Source: Gluconobacter cerinus
GTDB lineage: Bacteria > Pseudomonadota > Alphaproteobacteria > Acetobacterales > Acetobacteraceae
Direction: 5' to 3'
Length of the DNA: 64,000 bases
NCBI RefSeq assembly: GCF_002723935.1
Contig: NZ_BEWM01000005.1
Coordinates: 248,001 to 312,000, forward strand
Positions 19,373 to 28,726 of this stretch are shown here, one piece after another. Both the position numbers and the translations under genes were made by a program. The notes beneath the pieces were generated by a model, which did no database searches, was not told the DNA's origin, and saw only the letters and a program-made list of their open reading frames with translations. Positions within the stretch are counted from its first letter, which is position 1. Every line of letters begins with the position of its first letter.

Positions 19373-20517
19373 GAGGGGCGTCCAGTCTGGCGCGTGGTTC
19401 CAGTCCACTGCTCGGCGAACAGAAGAGCTGCACAGATGATGCTTGGAAGAAGGGCTGCAACCCAGAGCAGGGGAACAAGAGCAAGATTTCTGCCAGCAAA
19501 ATTCTGGAGCATGAGTGAAAGTGCGAGAAGCCCCACGACTGTCAGAATGGCGATCAGAGGACGGGTGATATTTCCATGGCGGGAGAACGTCCCCCGAAGA
19601 ACAGCCACAAGCCCGATCATGGCAAAGGATAGCACAGTCAGTGGCGCAGTCAGGCGATGCCACCCTTCGACCGCAAATTTGCCCCTGTCACGCTCGGACA
19701 CCTCGTTTGGATCCGGGTGGAATAGATCGTGCAATGGCATTTCCGATGCGTCCCGCTCTTCATGGTTGTTCTGGCGGGACGACGTTAGATCAATCGTGTT
19801 GCGGCCAAATGTCAGGACGTTGAGTCGCCCTGTATGCCGGTCAATTTCTTCACGAGAGCCATTGTAAAGGACGACGCGAGGCTTGTCGTTGACGGTTACG
19901 ATCGTGCCTCGTTCGGCCAGAACGGTCGTATGGGCATCCGGGTCACGATCATCTTCCACCAGAACACCGTGCAGCAGCCCGTTGGAATCCCGGGAGCGGA
20001 CATACACGGTCATGTCTCCCGAGACCTTTGTGAAAACACCATCCTGAAGCAGGAAGGCAGCCATCTGATTGCGGATCTGGAATTCGTATCGATGGAACGC
20101 GTGATAGGACACGGGAGCCAGCCAGAGCGTCAAAACGTAGCACAGGCCGACGCAGGCTCCTGCACAGATCAGGCCAGGGCGTGCCAGTTCCAGGGGGGAA
20201 CGGCCAGCGGCGCGCATGACGGTCATTTCCCGGTCGCCGGACATTCGCTGATAGGTAAAGAGGATCACGAGGAAAGTTGTGATCGGCAGAATGACAGCCA
20301 CAAAGGACGGCAACATCAGGGAGGTAAGCTGCAGGAAGACGCGCAGCGACAGCCCATGCTGAACAATCATCGATACAAAATGCAGCGATTGTGTCAGCCA
20401 GATGAGCGCTACGGCCCCGCCCGTCAGCGCCAAAAGGGCGATGACAAGCTGGCGGAGAACGTATCGGTCAAGAAGGGGCAGCAGATGTCGCTTTGCAGCG
20501 CCGGGGGAAGAGGCCAT
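19369..20517 (-). CDS. lptF: LPS export ABC transporter permease LptF
   Basis: 382 residues. LDRYVLRQLVIALLALTGGAVAL starts the first helix; LPSFVAVILPITTFLVILFTYQRMSGDREMTVMRAAGRSP is the characteristic helix 3 and coupling-helix region. A central periplasmic domain (about 130-255) and three C-terminal helices follow. First gene of the lptF-lptG-lptD-surA-rsmA-tag series, all leftward and overlapping or within a few bases, so regulation is probably from a promoter just upstream of 20517. Confidence 0.93.
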   Translation of the reverse strand: MASSPGAAKRHLLPLLDRYVLRQLVIALLALTGGAVALIWLTQSLHFVSMIVQHGLSLRVFLQLTSLMLPSFVAVILPITTFLVILFTYQRMSGDREMTVMRAAGRSPLELARPGLICAGACVGLCYVLTLWLAPVSYHAFHRYEFQIRNQMAAFLLQDGVFTKVSGDMTVYVRSRDSNGLLHGVLVEDDRDPDAHTTVLAERGTIVTVNDKPRVVLYNGSREEIDRHTGRLNVLTFGRNTIDLTSSRQNNHEERDASEMPLHDLFHPDPNEVSERDRGKFAVEGWHRLTAPLTVLSFAMIGLVAVLRGTFSRHGNITRPLIAILTVVGLLALSLMLQNFAGRNLALVPLLWVAALLPSIICAALLFAEQWTGTTRQTGRPS

Positions 20518-20573
20518 GGCCCTTCATCTATCCTTAGCCTGTGACGGGAGAAAGGCAAAAAAACAAAACGGTA

Positions 20574-21056
20574 TCAGCGGAAGTAGACTGATCGGTCAAT
20601 CGGAGGCCGGTCTGTCAGGCTATGGTAGAACTGGCTTGTCGCGATCCCAAGCAATAGCCCCGCGCTGATCCCAAAGGCAATTGTAATGTAACGCCATGGG
20701 CGCTGGGCACGCTGTGTCGCGATCTCGGTCATGAGAGCTCGGCTCTCCATCTGCGTATGACTGAGGGCGCCCTGAGCGGACCGGAGGTGACTCTGGGCTT
20801 GTCGTAGTTCGCGCTCAAGATCGGAAATTCTTTGGCGGAACTGTTTTTCTCGATCGGCTGCGTTTTGGCGTCCGGTGTCAGCAGCAAGGCTTGCGAACAG
20901 GTTTTTGAGTGCGCCGCCTGACAGATTATTGCGTTTGGCACGGAGACGGAGTGCTTCGAGCGCATTTTGGGCAGAACCAGACGGCTCTGCGAGAACCAGC
21001 GCGAGAATATCGGAAAGAATTTTGATATCTTTGGGGTCGAAGCGGTTCTCAGCCAT
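20574..21056 (-). CDS. Conserved coiled-coil membrane protein of unknown function
   Basis: 160 residues, not recognised. An N-terminal helical part (FDPKDIKILSDILALVLAEPSGSAQNALEALRLRAKR) resembles DNA- or partner-binding bundles seen in several alphaproteobacterial hypothetical proteins. A heptad-rich coiled coil follows at about 68-115 (rich in Gln, Glu, Arg), then one transmembrane helix near 125-145 (ITIAFGISAGLLLGIA) and a short tail. It starts three bases after the tsaC-like gene ends and is probably co-transcribed with it. A membrane-anchored scaffold role is only a guess. Confidence 0.75.
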   Translation of the reverse strand: MAENRFDPKDIKILSDILALVLAEPSGSAQNALEALRLRAKRNNLSGGALKNLFASLAADTGRQNAADREKQFRQRISDLERELRQAQSHLRSAQGALSHTQMESRALMTEIATQRAQRPWRYITIAFGISAGLLLGIATSQFYHSLTDRPPIDRSVYFR

Positions 21057-21059
21057 ATG

Positions 21060-22073
21060 TCAGCCAAGAGCTTGAGAAAGTGGGCGTGGTTCAGCCGCAC
21101 GCCGTAGCCGATCCCGAATTGCAAGCCCAAGACCCTGACGGGGAATGGGCTGTGCCGCGATACATGTCAGTCCGCGTTTGGTGCCTTCTGCGTCCAGGAA
21201 GCGCAACCCTGCAAACAGGCGCGCCGCCGCTTCTTCCAGATTCCCAGTTTCACTCAGATTCCAGGTCAAGCCAGCATTGGAAAGCGCCGGGCCAAAGGCC
21301 AGCAGTGCTTCGTTGGGGCGGACGTCATAGGCGTCAAGGCGGACTGGCAGGGAGGGCGCATAATGAGACGCCAGCCTGCCAGGGGAAGAGGGAAGCGCTT
21401 CGGCAAAATCGTCCGGATGCTGGATTGGGCCACAGAGAGCCGTCAGTTCTTCCAGCGTCACGCCACCCGGTCTGAGCAGGACAGGTGTATCGCGTGTGAG
21501 ATCCAGAACGGTACTTTCTACTCCGACGGAGCACGGACCAGAATCCAGAACGGCATCGATCCGTCCATCCAGAGACCGCAGAACATGCGAGGCGTCTGAC
21601 GGGCTGACCGTCCCGGAAATATTCGCAGATGGCGCTGCGATGGGGGCGCCAACCTCGCGGAGGAGGGCAAGAGCCGTTTTGCCTCGGGGGACGCGAAGGG
21701 CCAGCGTGTTCAGGCCAGCGGCGGCCAGGTCCGAAACAGTGGAGTGTGATCCGCGGGGGAGGACCATCGTCAGGGGCCCCGGCCAGAACTTGTCGGCCAG
21801 CGCATACGCCATGTCTTTGATCCGCCCATGCAGATCTGCCTGTGCAAAGGCGCTTTCTGCATCTGCCAGATGGCTGATGAGGGGATTGAAGCGGGGACGT
21901 CCCTTGGCTGCAAAAATACGCGCGACTGCGGTATCGGACGATGCGAGCGCCCCCAGGCCATAAACGGTCTCGGTTCCGAAGGCGACGAGCTTACCGGCCT
22001 TCAGAAGCTCTGCAGCGCGGCGGATTCCGTTTGTGTCAGCAGTCAGGCGTTCCGTGTTAAGGGTCTCGCTCAC
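21060..22073 (-). CDS. tsaC: L-threonylcarbamoyladenylate synthase, Sua5 type
   Basis: Makes threonylcarbamoyl-AMP from threonine, bicarbonate and ATP for the t6A modification of ANN-decoding tRNAs. 337 residues: the YrdC domain (about 10-205) has GKLVAFGTETVYGLGA, AKGRPRFNPLI, WPGPLTMVL, LRVPRG and APSANISGTVSPS, followed by a Sua5 C-terminal Rossmann-like domain, so it is the long Sua5 form rather than short TsaC. It overlaps the cysQ 3' end by four bases (ATGA). Confidence 0.92.
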   Translation of the reverse strand: MSETLNTERLTADTNGIRRAAELLKAGKLVAFGTETVYGLGALASSDTAVARIFAAKGRPRFNPLISHLADAESAFAQADLHGRIKDMAYALADKFWPGPLTMVLPRGSHSTVSDLAAAGLNTLALRVPRGKTALALLREVGAPIAAPSANISGTVSPSDASHVLRSLDGRIDAVLDSGPCSVGVESTVLDLTRDTPVLLRPGGVTLEELTALCGPIQHPDDFAEALPSSPGRLASHYAPSLPVRLDAYDVRPNEALLAFGPALSNAGLTWNLSETGNLEEAAARLFAGLRFLDAEGTKRGLTCIAAQPIPRQGLGLAIRDRLRRAAEPRPLSQALG

Positions 22074-22867
22074 GAAGCGCCTCCGGTGCAGTAAAATGAA
22101 GAGTTCAGGCGGTCGGGCTTGCCGTAACGCAAGGGTTGGCCGTTTTCATCCAGCAGGCTTCCCCCTGCGGCTTCGAGAATGGCCTGCGGGGCGGCGGTGT
22201 CCCACTCCATTGTCGGGCCAAAACGGGGATAAAAATCCGCAGCGCCTTCTGCAACGCGCATGAATTTTACGGAGGAGGCCAGCTTGTCGATGGACGCGAC
22301 TTTCCGTCCGGCGAGCCACCGATCGAGAAGCTCGGTATTCCCATGGTGGCTGGACGCCAGAACGCGTAGCCCTTCAGCAGAAGGTTTGGCCGTGTGGATA
22401 GGGGTACTGGTCGTACCATCGAAACGATGGGCGCCGAGCCCTATGCCCCCGCTGTAGATCAGTCCGTATCCTGGAAGTGCGACGACGCCCAAAGCGGGCC
22501 TGTCTCCACGAATCAGGCCTATATTGACGGTGAAGTCCTTGCCGCCGGACGAGAAGCCGCGGGTTCCGTCCAGCGGGTCCACCAGCCAGTAGGCGTCCCC
22601 GGCCGTAACCTCAATCCCCGCCGACATTTCCTCTTCCCCGATTGCAGCAAGCGACGGGCACGCCGTGCGCAGGCCACGCAGGATGTGGTCTTCAGAGGCG
22701 CGATCTGCCTCCGTAACCGGAGAGGCGTCTTTCTTGACTTCCGTGAGGAAGCCTCGGGCACGGATTTCGTTAATGATGTCCGCTGCTTCCGAGGCCAGAC
22801 GGAATGCGAGGGACAGCAGGGCGCGGTCATCGTCTGGGGAGACCGTATGGAGGGGGGCTGAGGTCAT
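22070..22867 (-). CDS. cysQ: 3'(2'),5'-bisphosphate nucleotidase CysQ
   Basis: 265 residues of the inositol-monophosphatase superfamily. It hydrolyses 3'-phosphoadenosine 5'-phosphate to AMP, preventing PAP build-up during sulfate assimilation. Metal motif VDPLDGTRGFSSG near 98, the AIGEEE motif near 75, and the C-terminal WDTAAPQAILEAAGG are diagnostic. First gene of the short cysQ-tsaC-coiled-coil operon. Confidence 0.92.
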   Translation of the reverse strand: MTSAPLHTVSPDDDRALLSLAFRLASEAADIINEIRARGFLTEVKKDASPVTEADRASEDHILRGLRTACPSLAAIGEEEMSAGIEVTAGDAYWLVDPLDGTRGFSSGGKDFTVNIGLIRGDRPALGVVALPGYGLIYSGGIGLGAHRFDGTTSTPIHTAKPSAEGLRVLASSHHGNTELLDRWLAGRKVASIDKLASSVKFMRVAEGAADFYPRFGPTMEWDTAAPQAILEAAGGSLLDENGQPLRYGKPDRLNSSFYCTGGAS

Positions 22868-22932
22868 GCCTGCAAGGCTACTTCATGAAAGGCGTTTCGT
22901 CATGTGCTGATGCGAGAGATGTCACGTCGTGA

Positions 22933-23571
22933 TTACGGGAAGCATCCATCTGGAGAGGAGGGCGGCCCCGCATCGGCGGACAGGGGCAGGCCTGTGGCGA
23001 CTTTCAATGCGATATCGGAGCTACAGAATGTGCCCGGGACTGCGATCTTTTTGACAAAATGAAAATAGAGCGGTGTCCATCCGGGAACGCCATCTGATGC
23101 GACAAGGCTGTAAATGTAAATGATGGTTGGGCCACGAGAGGTTACAGGGCCGTCTTTTGGGTTTCGAATAGCCTCGAACAAGAGAGTCGCGGGTTTTCCA
23201 TCCAGTTCGCCATGAGCAAATTGAACGGTGGTCAACGCGTCCTCACCCGTATGAGGTGAATCTCTCAGATGGTCTTCGAATGAGTGATCGGGTGTCTCTG
23301 TGGATCCTTCGATACCAATAACGCTGGTTCTTTTGTCGATGACGGTCGTCAGAACATACATGTGATAGCCCCACGCATTTCCGTTGTCCCGCCATGCCTG
23401 GAAAATGGAGAACGGTCCGAGTGGGCTTTCGAAAGTGTTCAGTCCGTCATGCAGGGGCAGGAGTGAGAGCCGGCTGAGTTGCCCGGAGGCCTCGTGCGCT
23501 GTTGCATGCGGAACAGAGCACGCCAATGAGGCGATGATTGCAGCGGAAATGAAGCCGGAACGCAGTGACAT
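22933..23571 (-). CDS. Exported protein of unknown function
   Basis: 212 residues with a signal peptide (SGFISAAIIASLACSVPHATAHEA; cleavage likely after ATA or AHA). The mature part has no motif I recognise; it contains FQAWRDNGNAWGYHMYVLTTV and a Cys pair near the C-terminus (FCSSDIAL and DGCFP) that may form a disulfide. It lies alone, back-to-back with pepA (about 105 bases between starts) and 65 bases from cysQ. Confidence 0.75.
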   Translation of the reverse strand: MSLRSGFISAAIIASLACSVPHATAHEASGQLSRLSLLPLHDGLNTFESPLGPFSIFQAWRDNGNAWGYHMYVLTTVIDKRTSVIGIEGSTETPDHSFEDHLRDSPHTGEDALTTVQFAHGELDGKPATLLFEAIRNPKDGPVTSRGPTIIYIYSLVASDGVPGWTPLYFHFVKKIAVPGTFCSSDIALKVATGLPLSADAGPPSSPDGCFP

Positions 23572-23676
23572 GTGACGTCTCCGTTGTGCTCATCGAACTG
23601 CTCCCCTCTTGTGTGGAAGCACGCTGTTCCCGATAACGGGAGCACTGAAATGGTTCTGCCATGCAAAAGGTGCGAT

Positions 23677-25158
23677 ATGCTCGATATTTCTTTTGGTTCG
23701 CTTCCAGCGCTGAACGACGCTCAGCCACAGGCCGTTGCCTTGATTGGGCATGGGAAGGCGACCTTTGAAGACAGCACCTTCAAGGCACTCGATGACGCGA
23801 CGGCTGGTGCATTGAGCCGTGCTGCGTCTTTCAAGGGTTTTAAGGGCGAAGTTGGGCAGATAGTTGTGCTGACGGCGCCATCTGCTGGTCTGTCTCAGGT
23901 TGTTCTGGTGGGATGTGCGGCTAAGGATGGCTCGGCTGTCGGATCGGTTGCTGTTGAAAATGCTGGTGGCTCTGCGGCTAAAGCGCTCGATGGCGTGGCT
24001 GATGCTGCTCTCGCCCTGACGGCAGATATTGCAGAATTTGCACCGGAAGCTGCGTTGGGTGCACGTCTGGCTCGTTACGACTTTGCTCTGTATCGCACGA
24101 AGAAGTCTTCCGAGAGGCCGGTTCTGAAGGCTTTGACGGTCGTGGCTTCGGATGTTGCCGCCGCTGAAGCGCGCTGGACGGCTCTGGATGCCGTATCTCG
24201 CGGTGTGTTTCTGACCCGTGACCTTATCAGCGAACCCGCCAACATTCTGTCTCCGGAAACGTTCACAGCGCGGATCGAAGCGCTCCGTGAGACGGGTCTT
24301 GAAGTGGAGGTTCTCGATGAAGCCGCCATGCAGGAATTGGGCTTTGGTGCCCTTCTGGGTGTGGCACAGGGAAGTGCGAACAAGCCCCGCACGGTGATCG
24401 TCCGTCATAATGGCGGTGGTGATGAGGCCCCTTTAGCCTTCATCGGTAAGGGCGTAACGTTTGATAGCGGTGGAATTTCGATCAAGCCTGCTGCCGGCAT
24501 GGACGAGATGAAGACCGACATGGGCGGTGCCGCCACGGTTATCGGCCTTATGAGCGCACTGGCGCGCCGCAAGGCTCCCGTGAATGCGATCGGTGTTGTT
24601 GGACTGGTGGAAAACATGGTGTCTGACCGGGCCCAGCGTCCGGGCGATATTGTGACGAGTTATAGCGGCCAGACCATTGAAGTGCTGAACACGGATGCCG
24701 AAGGCCGTCTGGTTCTGGCGGATGTTCTTGCCTACACAAAGGATCGTTTCAAGCCGAAGCTGATGGTCGATCTGGCCACATTGACTGGTGCGATCGTGGT
24801 GAGTCTTGGAACGGAAAACGCAGGTTTGTTCAGCAATGACGACACGCTGGCTTCCGGTCTGTTCGAAGCTGGAAAGCAGGTTGGCGAAGGTCTGTGGCGG
24901 ATGCCGATGGGCGAGGCCTACAACCGCCAGATCGACTCTGACATTGCTGATATGAAGAACATTGGTGGGCGTCCGGGGAGTGCCATTCTGGCAGCTGAGT
25001 TCCTGAAGCGCTTCGTTGGTGAGACTGGCTGGGCGCATCTGGATATTGCGGGCACGACATGGAAGACGACGGCGTCCCCGACGGCTCCGAAGGGTGCAAC
25101 TGGGTTTGGGGTTCGTCTTCTGAACCAGTTCGTACAGTCTCATGAGGCCCGTGCCTGA
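23677..25158 (+). CDS. pepA: Leucyl aminopeptidase (PepA, M17 family)
   Basis: Releases N-terminal amino acids in the cytosol; a hexameric two-metal enzyme. 493 residues from the ATG at 23677, which has AAAAGG six bases upstream; the frame is open further 5' but lacks similarity. Catalytic-domain motifs: GKGVTFDSGGISIKPAAGMDEMKTDMGGAA (metal Lys and Asp residues), NTDAEGRLVLADVL (the M17 signature) and the C-terminal GWAHLDIAGT. It is followed three bases later by holC, a pairing seen in many proteobacteria. Confidence 0.95.
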   Translation: MLDISFGSLPALNDAQPQAVALIGHGKATFEDSTFKALDDATAGALSRAASFKGFKGEVGQIVVLTAPSAGLSQVVLVGCAAKDGSAVGSVAVENAGGSAAKALDGVADAALALTADIAEFAPEAALGARLARYDFALYRTKKSSERPVLKALTVVASDVAAAEARWTALDAVSRGVFLTRDLISEPANILSPETFTARIEALRETGLEVEVLDEAAMQELGFGALLGVAQGSANKPRTVIVRHNGGGDEAPLAFIGKGVTFDSGGISIKPAAGMDEMKTDMGGAATVIGLMSALARRKAPVNAIGVVGLVENMVSDRAQRPGDIVTSYSGQTIEVLNTDAEGRLVLADVLAYTKDRFKPKLMVDLATLTGAIVVSLGTENAGLFSNDDTLASGLFEAGKQVGEGLWRMPMGEAYNRQIDSDIADMKNIGGRPGSAILAAEFLKRFVGETGWAHLDIAGTTWKTTASPTAPKGATGFGVRLLNQFVQSHEARA

Positions 25159-25160
25159 GA

Positions 25161-25604
25161 GTGGATGTCGGATTTTATCATCTGACGCGGACGCCTCTGG
25201 AAGAGGCGTTGCCTGCGCTTTTGGGTAAGACGCTGGATGTGGGGGAGCGGGCTTTGGTCCGTTGCCCTGATGCAGCGTCCGTTACGGCTCTGGATGCCGC
25301 ACTCTGGGCCTCCCGCGATCCTGTGTGGCTTCCGCATGGCACTGCAAAGATGGGTCATGCGTCCTGGCAGCCGATCTGGCTGACAGAAGGGACTGATGTG
25401 CCGAATGGTGCAAAGTTCCTGTTCCGGATTGATGGCGCTGGAGAAGACGACTTTTCTCCGTTCACAAGAATTTTTGACCTGTTCGATGGGCGTGACCCCG
25501 CGAGCGTCCAGAGGGCCCGTCAAAGATGGGTAGCCTTGAAAGCGGCGGGCCATACTCTTGTGTACTGGCAGCAGCAGGAGCGGGGCTGGAAGAAGTCCGG
25601 CTGA
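25161..25604 (+). CDS. holC: DNA polymerase III chi subunit
   Basis: 147 residues. The start is GTG at 25161, giving MDVGFYHLTRTPLEEALPAL, typical of HolC. Other marks: ALVRCPDAASVTALDAALW, FLPHGT-like WLPHGTAKMG, QPIWLT, the FDLFDG stretch, and a C-terminal helix with RWVALKAAGHTLVYWQQ. Chi links the clamp loader to SSB. Coupled to pepA. Confidence 0.9.
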   Translation: MDVGFYHLTRTPLEEALPALLGKTLDVGERALVRCPDAASVTALDAALWASRDPVWLPHGTAKMGHASWQPIWLTEGTDVPNGAKFLFRIDGAGEDDFSPFTRIFDLFDGRDPASVQRARQRWVALKAAGHTLVYWQQQERGWKKSG

Positions 25605-25670
25605 GGTTCAGGCGGAACATCTTCGGGGGGTATGTCGTTGTGTGACAGAGTTCTTCCCGGGAGACGCCTT

Positions 25671-26516
25671 ATGAAAACCGTTACGCTCCGCAACGGCACC
25701 ACCGTTCCTGCATTGGGAATGGGGACATGGAATGTCGGAGACAGTGCAGATCGTCGCGCTCTGGAAATCGAGAGTTTGCGCACGGGGCTGGAAGCCGGTC
25801 TGCGGGTTATCGACACAGCGGAAATGTATGGAAACGGCCGGTCTGAAAAGCTGGTTGGGGAAGCCATCGCGGATGTGCGGGATGATGTTTATCTCGTCAG
25901 CAAGGTTCTCCCGTCCAACGCGTCTTATGACGGCGTACGCCGGGCCTGCCGGCGCACGCTGGACCGCCTGGATACGGACTGGCTGGACATGTATCTGCTG
26001 CACTGGCGTGGTGGTACGCCGCTGGAAGAGACCATTCGGGCGTTTGAAGACCTTCAGACAGACGGGCTGATCCGGGGATGGGGTGTTTCGAACTTCGATG
26101 TTGAGGACATGGAAGAAATCGAGGCGCTTTCAGGGTCCTGTCAGGTCAATCAGGTTCTTTACAGTCTGGAGCATCGCGGAACGGAGTTTGATCTGCTGGA
26201 TCACGATCTTTCGACCGGCACTGTGACGATGGCTTATTCTCCCCTGGGGCAGGGCGGCGAACTTCTCCAGCACCCCGCTCTTGCCGAGATCGCAGGGAGA
26301 CATGAGACGTCTGCTGGCCCGGCTGATCCTGCTCAGATTGCACTCGCCTGGGTGATGCGTCGGGAAAATGTCATGGCTATTCCCAAGGCTGGCTCTCCAA
26401 AGCATCTCATCTCCAATGTTGCCAGTTTGGAAATCAGCCTCACTGAAGAGGACCTGAAAGTTCTGGATCATGCTTTCCCTCCGCCGCAACGCAAGGTATC
26501 TCTCGCCATGATCTGA
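25671..26516 (+). CDS. Aldo/keto reductase
   Basis: 281 residues from the ATG at 25671, after GGGAGA; the frame is open earlier but TVTLRNGTTVPALGMGTW is the proper beginning. The tetrad is complete: Asp48 (VIDTAEMY), Tyr53, Lys77 (LVSKVLP) and His110 (LLHW). NADPH-binding IPKAGSPKHL is near 235. Similar to 2,5-diketo-D-gluconate or xylose reductase-type cytosolic AKRs, which reduce ketones and sugars in Gluconobacter; substrate not predictable. The six-gene complex begins about 100 bases downstream on the same strand. Confidence 0.9.
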   Translation: MKTVTLRNGTTVPALGMGTWNVGDSADRRALEIESLRTGLEAGLRVIDTAEMYGNGRSEKLVGEAIADVRDDVYLVSKVLPSNASYDGVRRACRRTLDRLDTDWLDMYLLHWRGGTPLEETIRAFEDLQTDGLIRGWGVSNFDVEDMEEIEALSGSCQVNQVLYSLEHRGTEFDLLDHDLSTGTVTMAYSPLGQGGELLQHPALAEIAGRHETSAGPADPAQIALAWVMRRENVMAIPKAGSPKHLISNVASLEISLTEEDLKVLDHAFPPPQRKVSLAMI

Positions 26517-26621
26517 CGGGCATGATCTGATACGGCCCGTTCCCACTCTGGACCGGACCGTACCCTGCTCACTTTTTCTGCCCTGTTTCATACTGATCCG
26601 GTCTCTCTTTGCCTTGCGGCA

Positions 26622-27869
26622 TTGACGTTTCCTGCTGCTCTTAAGACAGACCGGGAAAGCCGTGTTGGCCGGGGGCGCTTTGCCCTTCCGGCAGCTCTTG
26701 CGGCTGTATTGTTGGCGTCTGCTCCGGCTGTTGCTGTCGCGATTGGCGTGCTGATGACGCAGGAGCGCAAAGCGTGCCCGGTATGGTGGGCGCTGCCGGC
26801 TCTCTTATGCTCGGCATTGATGCCAGACAGTACGTTGGCGCTTCTTTCGCTCTTTCCGGTGTTGTTCTGGCCTGCGCTCTTCACACGTGAGGGTGCGCTT
26901 TTTCCGGCGTTGTCGTCTGTTCTTGCCGTTGCGCTTGTCTGGCATGCGGGGGCCGTCGTCCCGATTGGCTGTGCAGCGGGACTGGCTGCACTTGCTTTGC
27001 TCGTTTTGGGGCGCAGCGTGTTCTGGGGAATTTCCCCGGGCGATCTGGGACTGGTCCGGCCTGCCATTCTGGCAACGCTTCTGATTGCTGCGCAGGATGA
27101 GGGCATGGGAACAGGCGCGCGGATTGCGCTTGAAAGCCTGTTGCTGGATCTGACCCTGATAACGCTGTCCGTTCCGGTGCTGAGACTGATGCCGGTCCTC
27201 GTGACGTTGCGTCTGCCGTTTCCGCCCCTGCCGGGGTTTCTCGTGTTGTGGCTGGGAATTCACGCTGCGCTGGGGCTGGCTGCCGGTGTGCAGGGCTGGA
27301 GCGTGATTGGAGTGCTTGTGGCGCTTCTGATCGGCCTGATCTCATTGTTTGACGTTTTGACTGTGGGGCGTCGGCCCGACACGGGTGTTTTGCCTATCGG
27401 TCCAGCTGGTGCGGTCTGCGGGGTTATTCTGGGCGCGCTGCTGCTGCCGGTGGCAGTGTTTGGTGTATTCAGTCCTGTGCTTCATCACGTCGAGGGAGAG
27501 TGGGTCTGGCCGTTCTGGTCTTTAGGTGGCGGAGACGGCGCACACCTCAAGGTGCCAGCTTTGATGTTAATTCTCAGTGTGATGTGGCTGTTCTTTGTAA
27601 AATCGTGGCGCACGGAGCGCGGTCTTGAAAAGGCTATCGCGAACTTATTGCTTCCGGGGACGCCGACCGGACGTTCAGAGACCGGACTCTTCGAAGAACC
27701 TCCGGCTCTGCCCTGGATCATGCGTCGTTTGATTGTCGGCGGTCGGATCCGTCTTCAGGCACTGACGGCGCTTAAGAGCGGTCAAATGCCAGATATGCGG
27801 CAGATGGCGGTCGGGCTCTGGCTTGTGCTGCTTGCGCTTGTTCTGGTGGTTCTGGGTCTGACGGCATGA
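26622..27869 (+). CDS. Hydrogenase-4 / Ehr-like complex: HyfB-like membrane subunit (shortened)
   Basis: 415 residues, almost wholly hydrophobic, with about eleven predicted helices. By order and by the character of the following genes it is the place of a HyfB/NuoL-type antiporter subunit, but it is much shorter than HyfB (about 670) and I do not see the conserved Lys/His motifs of that family. The only start in frame is a TTG at 26622 with no ribosome site. The frame stays open back to 26526, and that stretch reads HTDPVSLCLAALTFPAAL, like the DPLS motif near the start of antiporter subunits. The true N-terminus, or a decayed 5' end, is therefore uncertain. It overlaps the next gene by ATGA. 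Confidence 0.65.
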   Translation: MTFPAALKTDRESRVGRGRFALPAALAAVLLASAPAVAVAIGVLMTQERKACPVWWALPALLCSALMPDSTLALLSLFPVLFWPALFTREGALFPALSSVLAVALVWHAGAVVPIGCAAGLAALALLVLGRSVFWGISPGDLGLVRPAILATLLIAAQDEGMGTGARIALESLLLDLTLITLSVPVLRLMPVLVTLRLPFPPLPGFLVLWLGIHAALGLAAGVQGWSVIGVLVALLIGLISLFDVLTVGRRPDTGVLPIGPAGAVCGVILGALLLPVAVFGVFSPVLHHVEGEWVWPFWSLGGGDGAHLKVPALMLILSVMWLFFVKSWRTERGLEKAIANLLLPGTPTGRSETGLFEEPPALPWIMRRLIVGGRIRLQALTALKSGQMPDMRQMAVGLWLVLLALVLVVLGLTA

Positions 27870-28726
27870 TGATGACCGGTTTGTGGGCTGTCGCTCAGAC
27901 GTTGTTTCAGCTTTTTATTCTTCTGGTTCTGGCGCCTGTCATGGCGTGGGCGCTAGCAGAGTTGCCTCGCTGGATAAATGGCGAAGCCATTTGCGGGCTT
28001 CAGCGTCAGATGCGCAGGGCAATCCGTTTCTGGGGCATTGTCTTAAAACTGCCTGTTGCACCGAGGCTGGCGCTCGTTCTGGCTATCGCGTTGTTGATCT
28101 TTGTTGTTCTGCCTGCGGTGACGACGGGCGGGGCATTTGTTTCTCTCGCCAATCCTCTGTTGATCGGCCTTTTGCTGCTGGCCGGTCGCCTCATGTTAGG
28201 TGTTCCGCAGCAAAGGGAAGAATGGCGGCGGGTTCTCCCTGCTGTTCTGGTGCTCTGCCTGACTGAAGCCTTGATTGCGCTCGCGGCGCCTGGCGCGGAT
28301 GGTCTGGGGGGCTTATGTGCCATGTTGCACATTGAGCCAGCACCAGGGCTGGAAGGTGCGCTGGGCGCATGCGCATTGGCGTTGGCGATTTCCTGCCCGC
28401 CCCTGCGTGAAGACGATATGATCCAACGTCTGGATGGCGAAAAAAGCCGTCAGGTTCGTGAGATGTCGCGGAATGTTGCGGAAGTTCTGAATACGGCTTG
28501 GCTTCTGCTGCTGGCTGATCTCGCTATGCCCATTACGGTTGGTCTGGGTGGAAGCGATGTGACGGGCTGGTTTGTAGGATTGGGTGGTCTGTTGGGGCGA
28601 CTTGCTCTTGTGGTGGTCGTGCTTATTGGACTGAGGCTCACCGCACAGGAACGCAGTGAACGACTGACGGCGCTATTTGCCGGCGTGGCGCTTCTGCTCG
28701 CGCTCGCCGGGAGGTTTGCGACATGA
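27866..28726 (+). CDS. Hydrogenase-4 / Ehr-like complex: HyfC (NuoH-like) membrane subunit
   Basis: 286 residues with about eight transmembrane helices. The N-terminal pattern (FILLVLAPVMAWALAELPRW, then GLQRQMRRAIRFWG) matches the HyfC/HycD N-terminus, where the equivalent is ...LQEYRDIIKLLG. The EMGKLPFDLxEAE motif of the quinone-site loop in HycD is replaced by a weakly similar LREDDMIQRLDGEKSRQVRE, keeping acidic residues but not the PFD core. It is the anchor expected to carry protons or quinone. Three ATG codons in a row overlap the previous stop. Confidence 0.7.
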   Translation: MMMTGLWAVAQTLFQLFILLVLAPVMAWALAELPRWINGEAICGLQRQMRRAIRFWGIVLKLPVAPRLALVLAIALLIFVVLPAVTTGGAFVSLANPLLIGLLLLAGRLMLGVPQQREEWRRVLPAVLVLCLTEALIALAAPGADGLGGLCAMLHIEPAPGLEGALGACALALAISCPPLREDDMIQRLDGEKSRQVREMSRNVAEVLNTAWLLLLADLAMPITVGLGGSDVTGWFVGLGGLLGRLALVVVVLIGLRLTAQERSERLTALFAGVALLLALAGRFAT

